Assembly: GCF_051622035.1 (NCBI RefSeq)
Contig: NC_135357.1
Coordinates: 21,256,256 to 21,320,255, forward strand
Length of the DNA: 64,000 nucleotides
From: Arctopsyche grandis
Lineage: Eukaryota; Arthropoda; Insecta; Trichoptera; Hydropsychidae
Direction of reading: 5' to 3'
Shown here: positions 23,020 through 38,000 of the stretch, in pieces
Layout: each line of letters begins with the position of its first letter
How positions within the stretch are numbered: position 1 is the first letter of the stretch
The notes under the pieces: model-generated
Databases searched by the model: none
The model's input: only the letters and a program-made list of their open reading frames with translations
Told to the model about the DNA's origin: nothing
Translations under genes and position numbers: made by a program

Positions 23020-26000
23020 TTATAAGAGCTGCAATCTTTCACGAAGATGTTTCAGCTCGAAATGAATCTCTTCAGGTAAATCTTCTCCAACTTGTTCAGT
23101 GAAGTATTTATCTATAGCTTCAGTCTGAAAAATATTTAAAAAAAACATTTGATTTAATACATTTAATATTTATTACATATAAATCAAATGATATTTCTAA
23201 ATTAATAAACATAAAAAAGTCTGAGCGAACTCACCTCTTTTAACCAAAATTCTTTCGGTATATTGAATAATTCGTCTAAATCTACAGTCTCTTTCAAACC
23301 TTCTAAATTTAGTGAATTTTTCTTAGGCAACAAACCGATAGGACTTTCAATATAGCAAGGCTCATTATCACATCTTCTAAGCACCCAATCGAGAACACGG
23401 CAATTGTCACCAAATCCAGGCCAGAGAAATTTGCCCTAAGTGAATTATAACAAGTCAGTTCATGTTCAAATACTAATTCAGAACTATTTTTATTGACTTT
23501 CAAAAAAATAACCGTAAATTTACCTGCTTATTTTTCCTAAACCAGTTTACATGGAAAATTTTTGGTAATTTTTCAGGAGTTGTTTTCCTACCCATTGACA
23601 ACCAATGAGACAGATAATGTCCAAAATTGTAGCCGAAGAATGGTCTCATAGCAAATGGATCATGCATGATCATTTTTCCCTGTTAAAATAAAACGATTAA
23701 TTTACAAAGTACGAAATGTGTTTGGAATTTTGTATAAAAATATTATGCTTACACTATGTTCAGCAGCAGCGGTAGCTTCAGATCTCATCGAAGCACCCAG
23801 AAAAACTCCATGAGTCCAATCATTAGCTTGATAAACCAATGGAACTCCTTCAGGCCTTCGGCCACCCAGTAATATAGCTGAGATTGGTACACCAGCTGAG
23901 CTCTCCCACGCAGGATCAATTGTTGGGCATTGTGATGCTGGTGAACAAAACCTGTAAAATTAACAAGTAATTAGCATATCTCACAAAACTTATTGCTGGA
24001 TTTTTTAAATTAAAATTTATTGAAGAAATAAATTACCTTGAATTTGGATGTGCAGCCGGTTTATTACTTTCAACTTTGTCCCATGGTTGACCAAGCCAAT
24101 CAGTCACCTGAACATCTTTTGGTGGTTTCCCCATACCTTCCCAATACACACCTCCATCACTCGTTGCTGCCACATTTGTGAATATAGTATTTTTAAATAT
24201 AGTTGCCATAGCATTAGGATTTGTTTCATTTGATGTCCCTAAAATAAAAATTTCATATTTTAGTTACACTCCCTCTAAATAGAAAATAACAATTTAAATT
24301 TATCACTTACCAGGAGCTACTCCAAAAAATCCGTTTTCTGGGTTGATTGCTCTTAACTGTCCTGTCTCATCAAATTTCATCCAAGCTATATCATCTCCTA
24401 CACATTCAATCTTTAAAAACAAATACGTTAAACACTATTGAAAATCAAGTAATTTAAGACAAATCAAATATATAATATAAATCGAACTAACCTTATATCC
24501 AGGAAGACTAGGCATCATCATGGCAAGATTTGTCTTACCGCATGCGGATGGGAAAGCTGCTGCAATATATCGCTTGTGGCCTGAACGATCAGTAATACCA
24601 AGAATCTATCAGAACAATTATCCATTAATATCACAGAAAAATAAAATAATTAATAGAGTCCTTGAAATATTCAATTACCAGCATATGTTCAGCAAGCCAA
24701 CCCTCTTTTTGTGCAATCGTAGATCCAATTCTCAATGCAAAGCATTTTTTGCCTAGCAGAGAATTTCCTCCATATCCACTACCATATGACACAATTTCAT
24801 TATTTTCGGGTCTGAAACGAATTTCAATCATATATTATATGGATACCACCAAAACTAAAAGGCATTGCCTTGGATTATATAAAATATTTAATACTCACTT
24901 GTGAAGGATAATTGTTCTAGCGGGATCGCAAGGCCAACTTGGCATTTCGTGAATACCATTTGATGGCGTGCCAACTGAGTGCAAACATTTGACAAACTCC
25001 ATATTTTCTCTCATTAAAAGCTCGAGTACTTTTGACCCCACTCTGGTCATAATTCCCATAGAATAAACTACGTATGCAGAATCTGTCAATTCAATGCCAA
25101 TTTTAGACAAAGGCGAGCCAATCGGTCCCATGGAATATGGTATGACATACATAGTACGACCTGTTTAAAATAAATAATATTTAGTTTCAATAAGACATCT
25201 ATATTTTAATCTAATAATGATTAAATTATATATAATATATAACGGTTATGACTCTTACCTGTCATACATCCTGGGAATCGGTCGGCAATAGCATTGTTGT
25301 AATCTTTAGGACTTATCCAGTTCCCCAATGATGACTTTCCTCTGAGTGTGCGTGGAACGACATCATGTTGTCTCTCAGTGCAGATAAATGTGCGGCTTTC
25401 AACTCGAGCAACATCAGAAGGATTGGTGTTTGCCAACCAACTATTACAGAAAAACAACCATAGAAATACACATGTACATTAATAAATTATATAAATATAT
25501 ACATACATACATATAAAACAATAATACTTTAAAATCAATTTACTCACCAATTTTCATATTTCGGTAACAGCTTAATAGTCCCATTAGCTTGCATTAACTT
25601 TAGAAGAGTTGCACTTTCGGTGGCACTTCCATCACATATATGAACCTGATCCGGCTGACACAATGCGACGCTCTCTTCAATGTACGAAAATACCTAAATG
25701 ACAATAAATTTATTATTATTCTGTACGATTCAATGGCACAAACATAGTATAGGTACATATATATAAAATAATACCTTAGGTCCTAAATGTGCAAGATTTC
25801 CATTTATAATTCTAGTTCCTTTGATGCTATGGATCGATTTATTTTGAATCCCATATCGCATAGATACATTGCCAAAGTGGCGAAGAACTGGGCTGGTGCA
25901 TCTAGAAAAAAATATATAATAAATTTAGAAAATAACATTTACACATACTGAAAATACAATGAAAAAACCAAGTTTTATATTTAAGTATGCTTACAACATC

Positions 26001-29000
26001 GTTTGTGTTTCTACGGCTTCAGGCATATTTCTTCAAAAGTATGTGTTTTTACAAGAACCTCGATTCTATTCAAAAAATGAGATGCTCACAGTGGAAATGT
26101 CCATGAAACCAAAAGGTAATCAAGACAAGACAGAAATGCGAGAACCGAATGTGGGGTTACGATGAAACGTTTCAATTTATAGATGAGGATTGAAGCCCCC
26201 ACTCCAAATGGTCTTTATCAGTTGGAGGAGTGTTGGACGTTAAGCGATTTGATTGGTCCGCTGGGAGGTGTGGCAGCTGACGCAACCCAACAGACCGGTT
26301 GCTAATGTCGACTCTCGACCATCGACATCAACCAACAAAAATTCTTATTTAAATTCACACAACAATTCAAAAGAACAAAGCATTGCATTTTCTTATCTGC
26401 AGTGTTTTCTAAAGAAATTCAATAGCAAAAAAAATAATTTTAATATTTTCATTCCTTACCTATATGAAATTTAATATTATTTTAGCACTTAAACCAGCTT
26501 TTTTTTAAAAATGTCACTTGTACCAGTCTGGTTTTCAGCCCGTCATATGTACTTCCAAATTACATTTATTTTATAATTTACTAGTGGTTTTACCCGGCTT
26601 CATTCGGTGTTTGTAATATAAACCGCTTAAACATGGCCAATCTAATAGTAAACATTTTAATAAATTTACTAGCCGAACCCTGCATGCGTTGCAATGCCAC
26701 AATAACGCATGCAATTCCCGTTCCCGTTCCCTTTCCCGTTCTCGTTCCCGTTCCCGTTCCCATTTTTCGGAACAACGCAGGCAGCGAACACCTTGGTCGC
26801 GACGCGAAAACATTTGAAATTATAGTGAATGACACTCATTCCCGTTTTTCCCGTTTCCGTTCCCGTTTTTTTTTCACAGTAAGGCTGGCCGCGCACTAGG
26901 CAGCCAGGCTGCCGCAGCCAAAATATTGAGCAGCCAGTTTCGGCAGCCAGAGTCGACGGCCAGTAGTCACCTTTCCGTCAAGCGTAGAAGAAATAATTCT
27001 TTACCTCTTGTTTCGTAAGAAACGCAAAGCAAAGAGAAGATTTTGGATTCATTCATTCAAACAAACAGCGTTTCCAGAATTGAATGGAGAAAGATGGATT
27101 GAGATAGCAAATGGTTTCAATAAAAATGCAAATTTTCCCAATTGCATTGGTGCCATCGATGGTAAACATATATGTATGTAAGATTAATAAAACCAAGCTT
27201 TCCTCACACTTTGTATTTGTGATTTCCTACCATCTTCGTCTTTTCACATCTCGATCACTATATTCTTCTGAAGACATATCCCATATTGCCTTACGATTTA
27301 ATCCGTTAACAGATATCCGTTACAGATAATCCTTGAAAGGTCACACAGTCTCTGGGATTCTATTCGCTATCCGCGGCGTAAAACTTCTGGCTGCTACGTC
27401 AAGTGCGCGGAGACTGAAGGCAGCCACATACTAGCCACATACATTCTACCTTGCAGGCTCTGGCTGCGTGCAGCCAGCTGGCTGCCATGCAATCGTACGC
27501 GATCTATTGGCTGCCGCAGCCAGGAATTCTTGGCTGCCTAGTGCGCGGCCAGACTAATCTTCCCGGACATGCATACAAAAAATCCTGAAAGTTCCATCGT
27601 AATCGCTTCAGTGGCTTAGGAGCCTATTCGAGACACACACACACACAGACATTCATTTTTTTATATATAGATAGATTTAAATGGTTTTATTTAATTTAAA
27701 TTTATTTGAATATTCATTTGTTTTTTATTAAATTGAACATCACGGACTCTACGAACCAAACAAACAAACAAACATACATACATACTCTTTCGAAATCATA
27801 TATTAGATTATTCAATATTATTCCTTTAATATAATTCCTTTAAAACATAACATCGTCGTCTATTATATATGTAAAAGTCAGTCCTACAAGAGACTCCGAA
27901 TTCACCTCAATTTTGTCATGGTGGCGATATTGAAAACTCAACATTGATAAATAATTGATTAATAGGTGTGATATCCATTAAAATTGCAAAATCGATCAAA
28001 TATGCAAATCGAACCGTGTTAATCATTACTCATTGAGTATACTCTTCTTGACTTTACCATTCAAACTTGTTTCTCAATTCCAATAATGAATTCAATTAAA
28101 ATAAAGTAACAACGGGTTCGTCAGGTATATTTAAATAATAGCATACATATGTAGATACATACATACATACATATATGCATATGCACAAATATTTTTTTTA
28201 TTTTATTATCCAAATATAAAATAAATATTATCATCTGTGTGGATAGAATAGATAAATGATAAATAAAAAAAATTGCACATTGCACAGATAGTCACCTATG
28301 TACCTGTATATACATACATACATATATATGTAAATACTTACATAGAGTATAGATTTGCATCACGTAGTTGATGAATAATATGTGATATGTGATATTTTGA
28401 ATAATAATATAACGCTGTTTATGATAAATATGTCTACGATGTACAATTTATGTATATACGTACATATATTTATATATATAAGTACATAATATAATATGTA
28501 TCGTAGTGCAGCTATCGAGCTGGTTTCAAAGGGATTCCAGAAACCTTTTGTTCACAATTAAAAAATGTACGAAAACCTCTTGCTAAATTTATTCCATAAT
28601 AAACTTTCCCTTGCCAGTTATCTTTTTTTTTAAAATTAACAATAATGCAATATTTGTCAAAAATATGTTCACATTAAATATACATATCAACATCATGTCT
28701 GTAACCAGAGGGGGGGGGGAGCTATGGGGGCGCCAGCCTCTCCTAAATTTAAAAAATAATATTATGAGGATGATAACTTATGAATTTTTCATTCATTTGT
28801 AAATATATGTAGAATACTAGTGTTTTTACCCGGCTACACTCGGTATTTGTAATATAAACAGCTTAAACATCGCCAATCTAATAATAAACATTATATTAAA
28901 TTTATTTGAATAGTTTTATTTTATTTGAATATTCATTTGTTTTTTTATTAAATCGAACGTCACGGGATCTACGTCCCAAACAAACAAAAATACATACATA

Positions 29001-32000
29001 CAAAGTCACTTTCGAAATTATATATTAGATTACTCTGGTACTTTTTGAACTTAAATGAGTCTAGCACTTGTGTTTCATACCTTCTTAAAAAATCCTGGCT
29101 ACGACCGTGATGTGTGTACATATGTATATAGTTGTTTCGATGAAAATTAAAGCCGATGAGAGCTTCAGCCATCTGTAAAAAAAATCCGGATACCGGGAAT
29201 ATTTAAATGGTTTCAATAACTACAGTATTGGAAGAATGTTTTGTTAAAAATTGATGTTAACACTCTCCCATTGAATAAAAAGATCCCCGACTTAGACGAA
29301 TAATCTATTCTCTCCTCTTGAAACAATACGTACATACATACGTAGGTTTTATTTCAAAATATATTATTTAAATGGGGAAAAATTATATCGCGAATTTCGG
29401 GCCGTTTTGTATGAAAATCCCCAAATAAAATCGTAATACATACGTGTATGTGGGTCACAAGAACTATCGATAACAACTCGTTTTGTGTGGTAAATATCCT
29501 TGATACGTATCCGTATAAACTTATGTGATACGAGATGCACGGAATTTGTGGTACATTTGGCACTTTCAAGGTTTTCTAGTAACTGGTCTCTAGGCTGTGA
29601 TGTAATCAATTCAATAATAATATTGGACATAGTGACCGTTATCTGATTTATGACCTTTAGAAAAATGATGCAAGTTCACAGATTTTTCAAACATTGCTAT
29701 GTTATCACTTCAGACCATTGCAATCTTAATGGAGTATAATGATCAAATTTCTCCCGAAACATAATTAAAATTACCTTATCTAATCTAGTCCGGAAAAAAT
29801 AAAAGAAATCATTGTTTTATAATTTCTTCGAATATTTCGTCATTTGTTTTGTTGCGATAAGCGATCTCATCCTCAAATATGTGAAAACACTACTTTTAAA
29901 CAATAATTAAAAATAAATTACATACTATCATAATACAATGATTAAGACAGTAATTTAAAGAAAATTCGAATAAAACTCAGCAATGAAAAACCTTAATTAA
30001 AGATTTTATAAAAAAATATTTGCTTATTAAACTTAAAATGTTATTGTACTATCTTTTGAAAATCTTTTTGATTATCAGGATATTTTTATCTAAGAGGAAA
30101 AATAACATTTAAACAAAATATTGTATTTTTTGTTTTATAATTTTAAATGACACGTTTTCATTATCTTATTTTATGCAAAAAAGTTGATTCTTCTCATTTT
30201 CATTAAAGACTTCATATATTAATACTTCGATTCGAATTTTACAATAAAATACAAATGCATATATGCACACAATATTTTGGCTGATATCTTGTACATATGT
30301 GGTTGAGTACATATTCCATACCCATTATGCCATTATGATATTGCGCTGACGATAATATTGATGCTGCACCAACTCTGTGACAAAAGATTTGTGCACAAAA
30401 ATATGCATGTGAACACATATATGTACATATGTGAATACATATTCCATAGTATGTGAGTAGTGTAATTACATATTGGATAAAGATTCGAACTGCCTATACG
30501 TTTGTAATGACGATTTTGTCGCGATTCGGTTAACGTGAAAATAATTTTTGACATACAATACATAATTGATACTAATCATAAGCGTGCACGAATATTTGCA
30601 TAATTATATGTATAGCAATAAAAAGGAAAAATGATATAACATTTAAATTGTGAGCTCGACAGCAACCGATTTAAATTGCTTAACATTTCCAAATTATCTC
30701 ATGAATAATGCAATTTACAAAATGCTGGGTTGCGCTTGAACAGTCCAGCATTTTTAATATTATTTTTTCAAATTAGCTTGACTTAAGAGTGTACGAAAGA
30801 AACAAAGAATTTTGTTTTTATGTACATCGCCTTTTTATAAAAGTTTAATTACTCTAAATACTACTATTAAATTTCTGTTTCATAAGTTAAAGACCAGAAT
30901 GATTCTTGAACCAAATGTAAAGGATCTCGAAATCCGAAAATTAGCCTATTTATTGCTTTGTATGGTGAAATTGAGTCTTTATGTACCTGGAAAAATAGCC
31001 TTACGCATATACAAACAAATTAATGTGACGTTTTTAAAATCACAATCGGAGACGAGACGGTATCAAAGTCCGAACCGAAACCGTAGTCGAAGTCGTAAGT
31101 CGGAGTCGATCGATGTCGGGGTCAAAGTATATATGTATATAGAGTCGGAGTCGGTTTTTTTGTAACCAATTCCACAGCCCTAGCTATTTATGTACAAACA
31201 TGTGCATGCATGCATATGGAAATCGAGAAGCAAATTGAGTGACGAGACGAGCCCCTTTTTTTTTTTTTTTTTTTCTGCGTCGTATTCTTAGTTTCGTGAG
31301 CGGAGGCGCGGCTCGTGACGTCATTCGCAACTTCATATCAACGCGGTGCGCTGTTGCCAAGCTTAATATTTTTTTTTCGCTCGTTTTATTGTCGCTGTTG
31401 CTGAGCAACAAGTGGCAATACGTGACCCTAATAACACGAACAAAAAAACATTTAGAATGTTGACGCCGAGATAAATTAGTAGGATCGTGCTGGGGACCTG
31501 AGCTTCTTTTTTGCTATGTATGTAACTTATAAATAATGGATGCATACATAGGTAAATAATATACATAAATAACTAAATTACTTAGTAAAATATAAATATA
31601 AATATTTTTTGACCATTGTGGCGCATTAGGAATTCCTGTAATGCCACAATGGTCTGAACTTTAAAATAAATAAAGCAAAATTTCATTCAAGAATTAAGAT
31701 AGGAGTACATATGAACTTGAAAAAAGGTATTAATAAAAATTAAATGTAAACGTAATGACAAATTCAACAGAAATTCATTTTTGAAAGAACAAAAACATTT
31801 TTTCTGCATTCTAAGATTGAAAACTTAGAATGCAGAAAAAAGGGCTGCACACCAGCGCCTTGTCCATACAAACGTATTAGACTTCTCCCTTCCTCAATTA
31901 TGGCACTAGAGAAATTATTTTTTAATATGCTATGGATATCCACCATTGGGATGCATGTATCGTTTTATTTTTTTGATTAGTTATTTTTTATAGGAGCTAG

Positions 32001-35000
32001 GAGCCGCCAAACATCTATAAAATCGCCTCTTTTTTACACCCACGAAAATAGTCTAGCGTGCTTATTTAACGGTCGATTTTAAAAAAAATACGCGCATAGT
32101 TGCACAGAAAATATCTTTCTCATACCGATGATGAAATATTTTTAAAAATTGGTCCAGTTTTGGAGGAGAAAATACGAGAATACGAAACCTCGATTTTGTC
32201 GATTTAAAATACGTATTATCTGGTCGAAGCGCAACTGTCGCATTCACTCAATATACATATATATTGATATATATTGTCGCATTCACTCAATATATATATC
32301 GAAGAAAGGAACGGCAACAAAATTAAGGTTTCGGGTGTACAGCCCTCTTAAGCATAGGCGCTCAAGTGCAATTTCCCAGGAAAGACGGATTGTCTATTTC
32401 TATTGTCAACCTTTTTTTATGCTCTCTAACTTTGTAGAACAATAGAAATTGACAATAGGCAAACCCTCTTTCCTGGGAAATAGCACTCGAGCCCCTATCC
32501 TTAGTTATTATTAGAGTACGGACCCAAAGCGCGCCGCTCATTGTTCAATTGTTGTAAATGCTTTGTAAAAAAGGTTTGGCAAACCTTTAACAATGCATTT
32601 ACAACATTTGAACAATGAACGGCACGATCTATGTCCGGGCTTTAGTTATTACTACAAAATTTCCGGTATGTCAAATTTACAAAATGTTGAAGAATCAAGT
32701 GAGAATAGTAAAAAATATTGAACACATCGCAGCGAGTCAAATATCTATATGTGGTTTTGAGAATAGTTTGACTTTTGTATTAATATATCACATTATCAGT
32801 GGCGTGCGCTGAAATTCTCTCTCTTTTTGTCGTACAGCCTTACTTAATGTGCACGAACAGGATACAAGAGGAACAGCCTGTTCCTCTTGAATCCTGCTCG
32901 TGCACATTAAGTAAGGCTGTACGACAAAAAGAGAGAGAATTTCAGCGCACGCCACTGCACACTATATATAATGTCTGCAGGACTGAAATAAATCTTCAAA
33001 ATCAATTGACATGTATGTTGTTTTCGGCATTGGCTGGGTGCTCGTGAGATAATAATAGACAGCTGCATTATTATACAAATCAAGAGAGCAAAAAAGCATA
33101 GTTGACAATAGTGAATCATTTTTTATGTTAAAAGTATCGTCCCAACTAAGGATAGGCGCTCGGGTTTTATTTCACAGGAGTTGCCTATTGTCAACTTTTT
33201 TTTTGCTCTCTAGCTTTGCAGGACAGTAGAAATTGACAATAGGCAACCCCTATTTCCTGGAAAATAGAACCCGAGCGCCTATCCTTAGTCCCAACGCCGA
33301 TTTTTGTGGATAAGTAGAAAATTTCTTTCAACATAGTAAGGTCTGCTTAGACTTTTCGGGTCACTAGGCCGCAAAACAAATCTAAAGCACTATGGGGGCA
33401 CAATATTTTTTTTCTTACGGGGAGGGGAGTGGTTAGCAAATGGTTGTAAGAAGTAACGAAAACAATAGTAGAAGAAAAAGCGAATAAGAGTTCAACTTGA
33501 GAGTCCAAACAAGGGTTCAATGAGTTCAAAAGAACAACTATACCACTTTCGAGTAAAAAATGTTTATAAGATACCGTATATGTAGCTCAATATAGCTCAA
33601 TAAAAAATATACCTCAATCCATTAAACAGCTTCGGAGATAATAACAATTCAAAGAAAAATTAAAAAGATAATGGGAGATACCACTTCCGGTAAACACAAA
33701 AAATACACTTTAATGATTAACATTTCAAGAACCGATATTAAGTTTTCCAAAATAATGATTAAATAATGAAAAAAATATAAATTTTCTGAAAATACCCCTT
33801 TCGCCATGCAAATGCCCGGTGTGAGTATAACATGATTGGTATAGGAGTTTCTGTTAAAACGGCAACTTTGAATTCTCGTTTCCACTATTCATCATAGGAA
33901 ATCCAAAATTTGTATTTTTCGTTCCAACCCAATATATGTACATATATTGGATCAGACCTGCGGTCAGCATCCTTTGATAACTTTCAAAAATATAAAAGCA
34001 ACTGAAAGAATATTAAAAATATTTTCAAGAAAAATAATAAAATCAACAAATTATTTCAGTTGAAAATGACTAATAGGAAATGCTCAAGAATACATACATA
34101 TATATATATAGTTTATGTAGTACATGTAGTATATATGTACCTACATATGTATATATGTATTCCTAAACATTCCCTAATAGTCATTTTCAACTGAAATAAT
34201 TTATTGATTTTATTATTATTCTTGAAAATATTATTAATATTATTCAATTGCTTCTATATTTTTGAAAGGTACTAAAGGTCACTGACCGCAGGTTGGGCAG
34301 AGCTAGGGTTTCCAATAGGTCACTTTTCAAGAGAGCATGTCCTCTTTTTGGATAAAATTGTTTTGTTCTCTCTTGTCAAATATGCTCAAAAAGTGCTCTT
34401 TTAATATTTGGCCGAATTTTAAATATCTTTGAAATGATTAAATAAGCATTTACGATTTTTTTATAATAAAATGAGTATTTACATATACCTAATAGTGATT
34501 AATAACCAGCGAGCACATTATTTAAATATGTACATACATATATGTATGTACATAATATATTATAAGAAAATTTGAACAATTTAAATCTGATCTGATCAAT
34601 ATTTCTTTTTAATGAGTGTTATATAACTACATATATATGCAATTTACGTTACGGTATTTTCTAAAATGGAACAATTCTTAGAAGATAGTTTTCTAATAGT
34701 TATGTAAATGCAAGTAAATGCACCCGCAATGACATTTCAAGAGTTGGTAAAAAAATTCGTAAAAAAGACAATATTATTTTATGACCATAATTTTTGTAAT
34801 TTTTTGTTTGTTTTAAATTAAACTAGCACTTATTTTTATTAATACATGAATTTTCTAATCTTTAAACCGTTTTGAATTTTTCGTATAATTTAATAGTAAT
34901 AGTAATTGTTCTTTTTTTACTTCACAGTTGACAACCCTAGGCTGGGCTTGACTAACTATTTTTTACAATGTAAAATTATATTTTTTACACCCTCAACGTA

Positions 35001-38000
35001 CTGAGTTCCACTAAACAAACCTCAATTGACAAAAACTGACAATAAACCATTTGATAGAAATAATATTGTTGACCTCTGCCCTGAATAATATGCAGATATT
35101 TATTTGACGTTTTATTATTATAGATACACATAATTAAGTATCAACAAATTTGTTTTTAATAATAATTGTTGTTGTTGTTGTTGTCTACGACTTCGTGCAT
35201 GCTTAATTATAACAAAATATTATGTAAAACTACGATCAAAACATATCATATGTCCTTGAAATCATTTAAGGCAACGGTACCCAACCCGTGGTACGCGAAA
35301 AAAACCCAGTAATGGCGGACATGCAAGAATGAATGATTTACAATCATAAAGAGAAATATTTTTTATATAATTAATAAACATTATCTTAATTAATCATAGT
35401 CGACGTCAATATGTACAGCCGATGATCGAAAACCCGGCAATTGATACCGTTTTATAAAAGACAAATATAGAAATAGGTTGAATGCAACTCCACAATTTGA
35501 AAAAAAAAACGTTCTTCGAAACAAGCACAAGAGTCCCAATACATTTATTTGGTAAGGAGATTTACTTTAGAAAAGAAAATATATTATATCTACTTTGTAA
35601 TTTTGTGTTTTTATTAAAACCATTTATCAATAATAGAAACATGACGAAATAGTAGATAAATATATAAAACTTTGAGCATATTATAATTGTGACTCCGAAA
35701 ATTTCTTAACAAAACAGATCTATTGCGTTTTTACATTCCTTACCATGCAAATATTATATTATTACATTTGCAATAACAAATTTCATGAAATACAATCATT
35801 TTTATATGGTGGTACAATTTAGTGTAATGTACTACCAAGTGGTACTCGAGTCAAAAACGGTTGGGAACCGCTGATTTAAGGAAATGAAGTGTATACATAC
35901 CCGTATGTATATATGTATTAGAAATTACTTAACATAATTTAATTGAAAATATTTTGAAACTATAAGCGAAATCATGTAAATGCGACCTTTCAGTGTTATA
36001 TGTAAGTATACGTAAACATCTTATTATTCCACTTATTATCGTTTAAATAAAATCAACGTCGTTTTGTACGAGATGATGAAATCAATTCACAAGTGTTTAT
36101 TTGGCAGTAAAACGAATGTCAAATTGTAAATACTACACATGTATATTATGTACATCAGTAAGGATTAATGTAATTATGAATACATAAAGAATATGCTAAA
36201 AATATTTGCATTGCATATTTGATCTATAATTTCGTCAGCAATGTTTTGTCCGACTCCCACTTATCGCCCAGATTCATATATGTTCATATGTGTATGTACA
36301 TACATAATTAATACATACATATGTGGGTAATAATTTTAGCAAGTAAATTGAATCAAATCATGTATATTATTTGTATTAATTCATTCATTTGTAATGTCTA
36401 TATATCATTTATATGGACGATGGGGATTGCACTATCCTCTCTATCGTCTGGAATAAAAAAGTTATTATTATTAAATCATTCATCATTATTTTTATTATTG
36501 TTCAAATGTTGTATTTAGTAAAATTTATCTATTTTTAAAATCTAGCGTGTTGAAATTTATACCGATGATCAATCTCGTCCGATCTAATCAATCAAAGGAA
36601 ATCGATTAGATTATTATTTTAAATATAATAAAAACGCCTCCTTTTCAATCTAATGGACTTTGCCCGTCCGATTTGATCAACGTCATGTATTATATTATTC
36701 AACAAAATATTTCCTTGTCCCCCATTTAACACTTTTGTACTCACATAAGTATGTACATATCGGGCGTAGTCCATGGAAGTTTATCTATTTTTTTTATCAA
36801 TTTCAATGAGACCTGATCTTGATAAACATACACATGTATTTGCCACAGTACACATTTTAAAAATATGACCAGTTATTTGAATCGGGAGGCACATTTTTAT
36901 TTGAACTCAATTTCAGGGTAACAAAAAAATTATAATTAAAATAAGAAAGCCACTAAACAATTCGATATTGAACCGTACAGACACATTCACACATATCGGC
37001 AGCATTATAAAATACTATGACAGTATTTTCGATACAAATTGAGCGCAAAAGTAGAGAAACTTACCTAAGACAAAAGTACTACTTCCGGTTGCCGGATTTT
37101 GTTCAATATTTTTTTATTACTTAAATATCACTTTAAATATTATAAACTTAAAATATCAAGAAGACTTTAGAAGATTTTTTTTATTTTCATCACCTTGAAA
37201 ATTTACGATTTTTGGGCAATAAAAATATTGTCCCTTTAGGTGTGTGGTTTTTAACGATCGGGTCTTACATATGATTGTTTTCTACGATTTGAGTTGAGTT
37301 TAGTGTGAGCTGTCGAGGTTTACGGATCGAAATTGTTGAAAATAAAAATACCATGCAACAAGACACTCAACTATCATTGGAGGAGAATATAAAAATCGCG
37401 GCTTTGGCAGACTCTGGACATTCATTGCGATCAATTTCTCAACAAATGGGACGTTCTGTATCTACTGTGTCAAGAATAATGAAAAAGAAAAAAGATTCTG
37501 GAACTTTTGCTCGTAAGAAGGGGACAGGACCGAAAAGATGCACATCCGAGAGACAAGATCGCCTGATAACTCAATTATCTTTACGGAAACGGTTCAAAAC
37601 TGCTGTAGAGATAAGAAAAGAGATCTCGGATCAATTTTCAATTGAAATTAGTGATGTAACCTTAAGAAGACGACTCAGAGAAGCTGGACTGTACGATTAG
37701 AATGGTCGAAATATCACGAAAATTGGACGACATCGGATTGACGACAAGTGATATTTTCTGATGAGTCAAAATTCAACCACTTCAGCTTCGATGGTTTTCC
37801 GTATGTTCGAAGAAAAGTTGGAGAAAGATTCGACCAAAAATGTACCCTGAAGACAGTGAAGCATGCCTCAAGCCACATGGTTTGGGGATGTTTTCCTTAT
37901 TATGGAATCGGTCGAATACAGTTTATGCAAGGTTCCATTAACGGAATAGCATATAAAAAAATTCTAGAAGAAAGTTTTATCCGATCAATGGAAAACCATC

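Larger units (their letters stand above)
26581..27807 (-). mobile_element. Family 2 Helitron, interrupted by another Helitron
   Basis: Minus-strand element: 5' end TCTAATATATGATTTCGAAAG at 27807, 3' end CGGGTAAAACCACTAG at 26581, host A and T on the two sides. Without its insert (26669-27671) it would be about 224 bp, the size of other family 2 members. Confidence 0.8.
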
